A DNA stretch of 8,444 nucleotides from Agrobacterium fabrum (GTDB lineage: Bacteria > Pseudomonadota > Alphaproteobacteria > Rhizobiales > Rhizobiaceae): assembly GCA_003241215.1 (NCBI GenBank), contig QFOL01000167.1, forward strand, positions 1 to 8,444, written 5' to 3'. The position numbers were made by a program, and so were the translations under genes. Position 1 is the first letter of the stretch, and each line of letters opens with the position of its first letter. Below are positions 1 through 7,695 of this stretch, one piece after another. The notes below the pieces were generated by a model. It saw only the letters and a list, made by a program, of their open reading frames with translations, ran no database searches and was not told the DNA's origin.

Positions 1-369
1 CAGTCCGGGATAATGCCGCGTGAGTGTCTTGATGACCTGTGGTAAAAGATAGGGTGCGACGGTGGGAATGACGCCGATGCGCAGCCGGCCGCTGAGCGGC
101 CCATGCCGCGCCCGCGCCAGATCCTGCAACTCATCCACCGAACGCAATATCGAGCGGGTGCGTTCGGCGAATTCCTCCCCAAGCGCGGTCAGCCGGATCT
201 GGCGGCTGCTCCGTTCGACAAGCGGCGCGCCGATCAGCTCCTCCAGCTCGCGGATCTGCAACGACAGCGCCGGCTGGGAAATGGCGCACGCCTCCGCCGC
301 CCGGCCGAAATGGCCGATCTTGGCCAGAGCGTCGAAATAACGGAGATGTTTCATGGAGAGCGCAATCAT
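1..369 (-). CDS. oxyR: OxyR-type LysR-family hydrogen peroxide sensor/regulator (5' part only)
   Basis: This is the N-terminal 123 codons of a LysR-family regulator; the rest lies beyond the left edge. Visible residues run from MIALSMKHLRYFDALAKIGH through the family's winged helix-turn-helix (about residues 7-65, with the typical GRAAEACAISQPALSLQI helix pair and LTALGEEF wing) and the linker helix into the start of the effector domain (LSGRLRIGVIPTVAPYLLP, about residues 92-110), which is characteristic of OxyR. The redox cysteines are off the window and cannot be checked. A second Met five codons in (start at 354) is an equally possible start; neither has a strong Shine-Dalgarno. Divergence from katG is the classic OxyR arrangement. 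In the family, oxidised OxyR activates the adjacent catalase gene and the protein often represses its own gene. Naming as OxyR rests on sequence character plus context. Confidence 0.9.
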   Translation of the reverse strand, partial: MIALSMKHLRYFDALAKIGHFGRAAEACAISQPALSLQIRELEELIGAPLVERSSRQIRLTALGEEFAERTRSILRSVDELQDLARARHGPLSGRLRIGVIPTVAPYLLPQVIKTLTRHYPGL

Positions 370-429
370 AAGCTCAGCATATCGCAGCCTTTAGAATATA
401 CAATTGGAAATTATGGAACCCGGCTGTTA

Positions 430-500
430 GTCATCTTCATGACAGAAAGAAGCTGTAGCTGTGAGAGGTTACCAGCGTCGCTGCACGGTTTTGTCATGAC
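430..500. repeat. Two GTCAT/ATGAC palindromes in the katG leader
   Basis: GTCAT-N4-ATGAC (430-443) and the contiguous palindrome GTCATGAC (493-500) use the same half-site, 50 bp apart, upstream of katG. They may be protein-binding sites or chance; the half-site is only 5 bp. A direct repeat CGCTGCAC (479-486 and 523-530) overlaps the same leader. Confidence 0.3.
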
Positions 501-555
501 CTGCCGCCGGCTCTGGCTCCAACGCTGCACATGTCGAATTGATTATTTCGTTTAA

Positions 556-2751
<2,196 letters not shown>

Positions 2752-2778
2752 GCAAAGGCCGACTGTTTAATGATAATG

Positions 2779-2810
2779 CACCTCCCTGAGCGATCGGGGA
2801 GGTGTTTTTT
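2779..2810 (+). terminator. Rho-independent terminator of katG
   Basis: Perfect 8-bp stem CACCTCCC (2779-2786) / GGGAGGTG (2797-2804), 10-nt loop, then six T residues (2805-2810). It starts 27 bp after the katG stop. The small gene at 2860-3036 is transcribed toward it from the other side, but no T-run follows the hairpin in that direction, so it is a good terminator only for katG. Confidence 0.92.
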
Positions 2811-2859
2811 CTATCTGTGGGTTGGCGAGGACGCATCGGCGACCGCTCGATCCGCGATG

Positions 2860-3036
2860 CTATCGCCGGTCAGAAGCCGCAACCGGTTTGCCCGATGAAG
2901 ATTTTTCCGCCTTTGCCGAGGGAGCTTTGCCGCTCTTTTCGTTTTCATGCGCATCCGGCCCGGCCACGATGACGCCGCGGCCCTTCTCTTCGCGTTTCCT
3001 GTCCGTGAAGTTGCCCGGTTCCTTTTTGCTGTCCAT
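2860..3036 (-). CDS. Small hydrophilic protein of unknown function, probable general-stress gene
   Basis: A 58-codon gene starting MDSKKEPGNFTDRKREEKGR and ending in SDRR. I do not recognise a named family. The product is strongly hydrophilic (9 Lys, 5 Arg, 6 Glu, 4 Asp), has no Cys, Trp or Tyr, and has one short apolar patch (VIVAG, residues 22-26). The C-terminal half, rich in Lys, Ser, Ala and Gly, is probably disordered. There is no signal peptide or membrane segment. Support for a real gene is threefold: GGGAG at 3044-3048 (minus strand) with 7-nt spacing to the ATG; an exact EcfG-type promoter just upstream; and a position filling the gap between katG and the regulator with no overlap. 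It is convergent with katG and divergent from the AraC gene. A role in stress survival is inferred from the promoter only; the sequence gives no biochemical function. Confidence 0.8.
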   Translation of the reverse strand: MDSKKEPGNFTDRKREEKGRGVIVAGPDAHENEKSGKAPSAKAEKSSSGKPVAASDRR

Positions 3037-3072
3037 TGATAATCTCCCGTGTTGCGTTCCTGTCAGGAGTTC

Positions 3073-3097
3073 AACGGGCGTTTCGCTCAGAGGTTCC
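3073..3097 (-). promoter_or_regulatory. EcfG (RpoE2/SigT-type) general-stress promoter of the small gene
   Basis: Read on the minus strand, GGAAC (3097-3093) is followed by exactly 16 nt and then CGTT (3076-3073). This matches the known alphaproteobacterial EcfG consensus GGAAC-N16/17-CGTT at all nine fixed positions. Transcription would begin near 3066, giving a leader of about 30 nt containing the Shine-Dalgarno of the 2860-3036 gene. Confidence 0.75.
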
Positions 3098-3145
3098 AGA
3101 GCCGTCGCGTCAGCGAATGTTTCTCTTTATAACGATCTTTGCTAT

Positions 3146-3170
3146 TAACATGAATTGATAAGTCATGTTA
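3146..3170. promoter_or_regulatory. Palindromic operator with an exact IRO (RirA-type) box
   Basis: Perfect 8-bp arms TAACATGA (3146-3153) and TCATGTTA (3163-3170) around a 9-nt spacer. The core is exactly TGA-N9-TCA (3151-3165), the iron-responsive operator motif described for the rhizobial iron regulator RirA. The site ends 15 bp before the chosen start of the AraC gene, just after a possible -10 (TATAAC, 3128-3133), so a bound repressor would block that gene. RirA as the binder is inference; autoregulation by the AraC protein is the main alternative. Confidence 0.65.
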
Positions 3171-3185
3171 TTGGGGCGAGGCGCG

Positions 3186-4148
3186 ATGACTGGCGCGGCG
3201 CGCCCGTCTTTCCATACCCTCACCCGCAGACCCGACAACCGGACGGTACCCGCATTGAGTTTCTGGCATTCCATGACCTGGCACACGGAAGGGATCAGCG
3301 TCACTGCGCCGGTGAAGTGGCGGCAGCTGGATGGGCTGGTCAGTGCTTTCTGGGAAGCGGAAAGCCAGATGGGGGCGAAGGGCTATTATCTGGCCGCCGA
3401 TCCGCGCATCATGATCTTTTTCAACGATGTCTCCTCGCGCATCAGCATGTCCAACCGCAACGGCGAGTTCAGCAACCATTCGCGGCCGATGACACGCGCG
3501 GTTTATGTGCCGGCCGGTGTGCCGATGTGGACGAGCAGCAACGCCACGCACCGGTTCTCGCATCTCAATCTGCATATTCACAAGGATCGCCTGTTGCGTT
3601 TCCTGTCGCCCTCGGTCGGCAGTTCGGCGGCGATGACGGCGCTGCGCCGTCCGGTCGAGATACAGGATATCGGCTCGGTGGAAACCCTTGCCGGCCTGCT
3701 TGTCGATGAGCTGGCCGAACCCTCGAAACATGCGGTCTATGCGGAAAGCCTCGTCGGCAGCATCGTTGCCGGCCTGCTGGATATTCCCGGCCCTGCGCCT
3801 GCGCAGGCCAATGGCAGGCTGACGCAGGCGCAGTTGAACAAGCTTCTTGCCCAGGTCGAAAAGCGTGGCGACGACCGTATGACGGTTGCCGAGATGGCCG
3901 ATATTGTCGGGCTTTCGGAAAGCTGGTTCGCCACCGTATTTCGCCAGACCACCGGTAAGACGCCGCTGCAATGGCAATTGGAGCGGCGCATCAATGCCGC
4001 CCAGAAACTTCTGCTGGAAGGTGATCTGACGGTGGCCGATATCGCCGCCCAGCTTGGCTTTTCCGATCAGGCCCATCTGACCAAGGCTTTCCGCCAGTCC
4101 GTGGGCAACACACCCGCCGCCTGGCGACGGCTGCACAGGCTGCTTTGA
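3186..4148 (+). CDS. AraC-family transcriptional regulator, probable siderophore-uptake activator
   Basis: A 320-residue regulator. The C-terminal 90 residues (about 232-320) hold the two AraC helix-turn-helix motifs: MTVAEMADIVGLSESWFATV and LTVADIAAQLGFSDQAHLTK, followed by the family's FRQSVGNTPAAWRR end. The N-terminal 200 residues are a presumed ligand-sensing domain with only general similarity to siderophore-responsive regulators of the PchR/YbtA/RhrA kind. The start at 3186 is chosen because GAGG lies 4 nt before it. The in-frame ATG at 3165 adds seven residues, lacks a Shine-Dalgarno and sits inside the palindromic operator. The gene is next to and convergent with the siderophore receptor, which suggests that it activates the receptor and transporter when the siderophore enters the cell; this is inference. 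The IRO box upstream suggests expression only under iron limitation. Confidence 0.9.
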   Translation: MTGAARPSFHTLTRRPDNRTVPALSFWHSMTWHTEGISVTAPVKWRQLDGLVSAFWEAESQMGAKGYYLAADPRIMIFFNDVSSRISMSNRNGEFSNHSRPMTRAVYVPAGVPMWTSSNATHRFSHLNLHIHKDRLLRFLSPSVGSSAAMTALRRPVEIQDIGSVETLAGLLVDELAEPSKHAVYAESLVGSIVAGLLDIPGPAPAQANGRLTQAQLNKLLAQVEKRGDDRMTVAEMADIVGLSESWFATVFRQTTGKTPLQWQLERRINAAQKLLLEGDLTVADIAAQLGFSDQAHLTKAFRQSVGNTPAAWRRLHRLL

Positions 4149-4211
4149 ACCTGGGCGAGACCGGTGCCCTGATGCGCAGCGGTTTGGGGAAGTGCGCCGA
4201 ACCTCACCTTT

Positions 4212-4286
4212 CGTCATCCTCGGGCTTGACCCGAGGATCCACAGCCTGACGCACCATGGATCCTCGGGTCAAGCCCGAGGATGACG
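4212..4286. repeat. Perfect 30-bp inverted repeat between convergent genes
   Basis: Arms 4212-4241 and 4257-4286 are exact reverse complements with a 15-nt spacer (4242-4256). Each arm also contains its own smaller hairpin (CCTCGGG-N5-CCCGAGG). The sequence type (GTCATCCTCGGG...) resembles a dispersed intergenic palindrome that I recall as common in Rhizobiales genomes. It lies between the 3' ends of the AraC gene (63 bp away) and the receptor gene (54 bp away), where an RNA hairpin could stop or protect both transcripts. There is no T-run, so it is not a standard intrinsic terminator. The rest of 4149-4340 shows no gene. Confidence 0.85.
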
Positions 4287-4340
4287 CGGAGCATTAGGGA
4301 AGCTATGCAATAATTTGAAAATTAATGCTAATCATGATGC

Positions 4341-6461
4341 TCACCATGTCTTTCGCAAAGTCACGGAAAACGCCCGGCCGGGATTGTAAAAGTCAGCGCC
4401 GAACCCGCCATAAGAGACGTGTTTTTCGTTGAAGATGTTGGAAACATTGACGTCCAGCGAGGCGGTTTCCTGAATCTTGTAGCTGAATGCCGCATCCACA
4501 GTCACGCTGCTCCCGGTTTCGACCTTGTTGGCATTGTCGAAATAATAAGCGCCGGTATAGCGGCCGCCGAGACCGAAGGTCATGTCGCCGAAATGGTCGT
4601 TGCCTGCAAGCGTGTAGTTGACCCACAGTGAAGCCTGATGCTCGGGCACGAATTGCGGCCGGTTGCCAACGTTACCGCCGGTGCCGTTTTCAGTGATTTC
4701 CGCGTTGAGATAGGAATAGGCCGCCGTCAGGCTGAGATTGTCTGTTACCTCCGCCTTGGCTTCGAGATCGAGACCGCGCACACGCACCTCGCCGATGGTG
4801 GTCGGCAGGCTGGTGATCGGGCTGGTGACGGTGATGTTGTTCTTCTTCAGATCGTAGATCGAGGCGGTGAACAGGGCCGGGAAAGCGTCAGGACGATATT
4901 TCACGCCGAGTTCGATTTGCTCACCGCGCTCCGGTTCAACGGTGAGCCCCGATGCGGGCACCACCGATTCGGCATAGCTGATATAGGGCGCGATCTCGTT
5001 GGTGATCTTGTAGGACACGCCGATACGCTTGGTCAGTTCGCTGATGTCGCCGCTGGCCGAGGTACCGCGCAGGCGGTTGGTCTGCTCGGTGTCGATCCAG
5101 TCGTTGCGCAGGCCGGCGCTGACGATCAGCCTGTCGAAGAAGGTGAAGTCCTGCTGAAGATAGATCGCTTTGGTCTTCTGGTCCGTCAGGGAGTCGGCAT
5201 AGAGCGGCACTGAAGCGGGTGCGCCGGTATAGACCGGGTTCATCCAGTTGATGCTCGGCGCAGGGCCGAAGTAGCTTTTGCTGCCAGAGGTGTAGTCATT
5301 GTAGAAGACGCCGACGAGGCTGCGGCTTTCGACATTGTCAAACCGCGTGTCATATTGCAGGCGCGTGTCGATCAGGAAGCTTTCGGTCTCGGTGTCGTTG
5401 CCGAAATAGGACCGGTTGGCGATTGCCGAACCGTTGGTCGGCGTGGACGAGATATAGGCGTAACCGAAGTCCGTATTCGCCTTGCTGTAGCGGGCGTTGG
5501 AGCTCAGGGTCAGGCCCGAGCCGAAATCATGGTCGAACATCGCGCTCAGCGAATTGCGGTTTGTGCCGCGATAATTGTAGTCCGGTTCGCCGAAGAAACG
5601 GCTCCGGTCGAAATGCGAGCCGACGGGATGGCCGCCGCCGCCCGGAACGCCATCCTTGTTGAGATGATCGTAAACCACGGTCAGGCTGGTAACGTCGGTG
5701 GGACGCCATGTCAGACCGCCCATGAAGAATTTCTCGTCGTCGCGGGAATAATCATATTCCGCATCGGCATTTCTGAGCTTGCCGGTCAGGCGATAGGACA
5801 GCGTGTCGTCGCTGGTGATGTTGTCGCCAAAGTCGAAGCCGGTTTCGGCGCGGCCATAGGAGCCGCCGGTGACATAGGCTTCACCGAAACGGGTGCGTTT
5901 CGGCACCTTTGTGGAATAATTCACCGAGCCGCCGGGATCTGAGACGCCAAAGGTGGTGGAATTGCCGCCCTTCAGCACTTCCACGCGCTCATAGGCGTAG
6001 GTTTCCTCGCGCAGTGCGCCGAAGGGACGGCCAAGCGTCAACCCGTCGCGATAGGTATAGGCGTCGAAACCGCGAATCTTGAAATAGTCGAACCGGTCGT
6101 CGGAGCCGTAAAAATCCGTTGTCACACCGGCGGTATATTGCAGCGCTTCTTCCACGCTCTGCACGCCGCGCTGCTGCATTTCCTTGGCGGTGATGACGGA
6201 AACGGAGGCAGGCGTGTCGAGAATATCTGTCGCCATCTTGCTGCCGCTTGTGGTGCGGGTGGCGACGATGGACTTCTGGTCATTATCGCCGCTGTCGATG
6301 GTGATGCGCTCCAGAACCGTGCTGCCGCCGGTACTGGCAGCCTCCTGCGCCAGCAGGGCGCCGGGCAGGGTGGCGGCAAGCGCCGTGCAGGCAAGCAGCG
6401 TCGCATCCCGGTAACGACGTCGCGCGGTTTTGCGGTGTCTGCCTTCGGTTTCGATATTCAT
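4341..6461 (-). CDS. TonB-dependent outer-membrane ferric-siderophore receptor
   Basis: A 706-residue receptor of the FhuA-like siderophore class. It has a long basic N-region (RHRKTARRRYRD) and a hydrophobic signal segment ending near residue 38-42 (PGALLAQEA), then a possible TonB box (STVLERITI, 47-55). The plug domain spans about 75-190, with TPASVSVITAKEMQQRGVQS, the IRGFDAYTYRDG turn and VEVLKGGNSTTFGVSDPGGS. The 22-strand barrel fills the rest and ends in an aromatic residue (TLRKTW), as outer-membrane proteins require. There is no FecA-type signalling extension, so regulation is unlikely to be by a sigma/anti-sigma pair and fits the neighbouring AraC gene instead. The start at 6461 is preferred because the signal peptide follows directly; an in-frame ATG at 6509 would add 16 unlikely residues. 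Only a weak Shine-Dalgarno is seen. The ligand (hydroxamate, catecholate or other) cannot be read from the sequence. Confidence 0.95.
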   Translation of the reverse strand: MNIETEGRHRKTARRRYRDATLLACTALAATLPGALLAQEAASTGGSTVLERITIDSGDNDQKSIVATRTTSGSKMATDILDTPASVSVITAKEMQQRGVQSVEEALQYTAGVTTDFYGSDDRFDYFKIRGFDAYTYRDGLTLGRPFGALREETYAYERVEVLKGGNSTTFGVSDPGGSVNYSTKVPKRTRFGEAYVTGGSYGRAETGFDFGDNITSDDTLSYRLTGKLRNADAEYDYSRDDEKFFMGGLTWRPTDVTSLTVVYDHLNKDGVPGGGGHPVGSHFDRSRFFGEPDYNYRGTNRNSLSAMFDHDFGSGLTLSSNARYSKANTDFGYAYISSTPTNGSAIANRSYFGNDTETESFLIDTRLQYDTRFDNVESRSLVGVFYNDYTSGSKSYFGPAPSINWMNPVYTGAPASVPLYADSLTDQKTKAIYLQQDFTFFDRLIVSAGLRNDWIDTEQTNRLRGTSASGDISELTKRIGVSYKITNEIAPYISYAESVVPASGLTVEPERGEQIELGVKYRPDAFPALFTASIYDLKKNNITVTSPITSLPTTIGEVRVRGLDLEAKAEVTDNLSLTAAYSYLNAEITENGTGGNVGNRPQFVPEHQASLWVNYTLAGNDHFGDMTFGLGGRYTGAYYFDNANKVETGSSVTVDAAFSYKIQETASLDVNVSNIFNEKHVSYGGFGADFYNPGRAFSVTLRKTW

Positions 6462-6562
6462 TGGTATGTTCCAGAAGTTGATGCCCCGATCGCCGCTTCC
6501 ACGGCCCACTCTCGAAGCGCCTAATAACTTGAGAAAGTTTGTCCGGTATTGTAACTTTTTAC

Positions 6563-6578
6563 GGTTTTGTACAAAACC
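6563..6578. promoter_or_regulatory. Perfect 16-bp palindrome, candidate operator
   Basis: GGTTTTGTACAAAACC is a perfect palindrome with no spacer, about 102 bp from the receptor start and 105 bp from the binding-protein start, almost exactly midway. It could be a shared operator for a dimeric regulator. It does not match the IRO box. The bound protein is unknown. Confidence 0.55.
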
Positions 6579-6645
6579 CCGGAAATTTCACCGCTGTTGC
6601 GACGGCATTTCTTGCCTGGGCTTGACGGAGGCAATTGAAGCTGAG

Positions 6646-6667
6646 AGTTCAAGTCCACTTTTGAACT
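6646..6667. promoter_or_regulatory. Inverted repeat just before the binding-protein gene
   Basis: AGTTCAA (6646-6652) and TTGAACT (6661-6667) form a perfect 7-bp inverted repeat with an 8-nt spacer, ending 15 bp before the start codon at 6683. It overlaps a TGA-N9-TCC sequence (6642-6656), one base off the IRO consensus. It may be an operator or a small leader hairpin next to the Shine-Dalgarno (GAGAG, 6671-6675). Confidence 0.45.
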
Positions 6668-6682
6668 TTTGAGAGCTCGCCA

Positions 6683-7693
6683 ATGCTTCGCCCGTTCCGC
6701 TGCCTCATGCCGGTATTTGTGCTTTTCCTGTCGATAATCGCGCCTGATATGGCCTCGGCGGAGGAGACGACCGGCTATCCCGTCGTCATCAAACATGCGT
6801 TCGGCACGACCACGATTGCGAAGAAACCGCAGCGGGTCGCGACTGTCGCTTGGGCGAACCATGAGGTGCCGCTGGCGCTCGGCATCGTGCCTGTCGGTTT
6901 TGCGGCGGCCAATTTCGGCGATGATGACGGCGATGGCCTGCTGCCATGGGTGGCAAAGCGGCTCACCGAACTCAATGCGGCAAAGCCGGTGCTGTTCGAC
7001 GAGGGCGACGGCATCGATTTCGAGGCCGTGGCGGCGACGCAGCCGGATGTCATCCTTGCCGCCTATTCAGGCCTCAGCCAGTCCGACTACGATACGCTGA
7101 GCCAGATCGCCCCTGTCGTCGCCTATCCCGTTTCTCCCTGGGCGACGGACTGGCGCGAGATGATCCGGCTGAACAGCGCCGGTCTTGGCATGGTTGCGGA
7201 AGGTGAGGCGCTCATCAAACGCATCGAGGGCGAGATCGCGCAGGTTGTTGCCGGTCATCCGCAGCTGAAGGGCAAGTCGGCCATGTTCGTCACCCATCTC
7301 GACGCCACCAATCTCAGCGTCGTCAATTTTTATACGGCTAATGATACCAGGGTGAAGTTCTTCGCCGATCTTGGACTTGCCTCGCCGAAAAGCGTCGTGG
7401 AAGCGACGAAGCCGGGGCAATTCGCCGCCGGCGTCAGCGCCGAGCGTGTGGATGCCTTCGACGATGTCGATATCGTCGTGACCTATGGCAGTGAACCGCT
7501 GCTGAACGCCATGCGCGCCGATCCGCTTCTCGCCCGCATGCCGGCCGTTGCCAACGATGCCATCGTCATGCTGGGCCGCGACCCGCTCGGCACCGCCTCC
7601 AATCCCACGCCGCTGTCGATTTCGTGGGTGTTGAAGGACTATGCCGATCTTATGGCAAAGGCTGCGGATAAATCCTCCGGAAAATCGCAGTGA
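6683..7693 (+). CDS. Periplasmic iron-siderophore-binding protein of an ABC transporter
   Basis: A 336-residue substrate-binding protein of the FepB/FhuD class, which captures ferric siderophore in the periplasm and delivers it to the permease. It begins with a signal peptide (hydrophobic 8-20, cleavage likely at ASA|EE after residue 26). Cys7 is not in a lipobox, so the protein should be soluble. Typical family features are the opening strand with FGTTTIAKKPQRVATV (40-55), the ATQPDVILAAYSGLSQSDYD segment (118-137) ending in IAPVVAY, the long backbone helix region and the closing helix near SISWVLKDYADLM. An unusual acidic run (GDDDGDG, 79-85) follows the first lobe strand. GAGAG 7 nt upstream supports the start. 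It is divergent from the receptor gene and heads an operon with the permease 2 bp downstream. Ligand identity is not deducible. Confidence 0.95.
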   Translation: MLRPFRCLMPVFVLFLSIIAPDMASAEETTGYPVVIKHAFGTTTIAKKPQRVATVAWANHEVPLALGIVPVGFAAANFGDDDGDGLLPWVAKRLTELNAAKPVLFDEGDGIDFEAVAATQPDVILAAYSGLSQSDYDTLSQIAPVVAYPVSPWATDWREMIRLNSAGLGMVAEGEALIKRIEGEIAQVVAGHPQLKGKSAMFVTHLDATNLSVVNFYTANDTRVKFFADLGLASPKSVVEATKPGQFAAGVSAERVDAFDDVDIVVTYGSEPLLNAMRADPLLARMPAVANDAIVMLGRDPLGTASNPTPLSISWVLKDYADLMAKAADKSSGKSQ

Positions 7694-7695
7694 CA

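Larger units (their letters stand above)
6462..6682. promoter_or_regulatory. Divergent control region between receptor and binding-protein genes
   Basis: The region is 221 bp, AT-rich in the middle, with no gene of its own. It must hold the promoters of the receptor (minus) and the transporter operon (plus). It contains, from left to right, AACTT-N4-AAGTT (6526-6539) overlapping TGA-N9-TCC (6530-6544), a perfect 16-bp palindrome (6563-6578), a second TGA-N9-TCC (6642-6656), and AGTTCAA-N8-TTGAACT (6646-6667). I could not fix -35/-10 elements with confidence. Confidence 0.6.

Noticed and set aside
390..410. TTTAGAA half-site like an Irr (ICE) box upstream of katG
   Set aside because: Only the left half is present (390-396); no matching TTCTAA half follows at the expected distance.
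376..425. Precise OxyR tandem motif ATAG-N7-CTAT
   Set aside because: No frame of this stretch matches the four tetranucleotides well, so only the region and not a site is proposed.
416..441. GGAAC upstream of katG as an EcfG promoter
   Set aside because: At 16 or 17 nt downstream the sequence reads TTCA or TCAT, not CGTT.
103..555. 150-codon open frame on the plus strand over oxyR and the katG leader
   Set aside because: Most of it is antisense to the oxyR DNA-binding domain and the rest is the divergent control region. It has no Shine-Dalgarno or recognisable domain.
2822..3148. 108-codon open frame on the plus strand between katG and the AraC gene
   Set aside because: It lies over the small minus-strand gene, which has a proper ribosome binding site and promoter. 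The plus frame has neither and follows directly after the katG terminator.
3168..4217. 349-codon open frame on the minus strand opposite the AraC gene
   Set aside because: It is antisense to a protein with two clear helix-turn-helix motifs. Its own translation shows no family and it would read through the operator palindrome.
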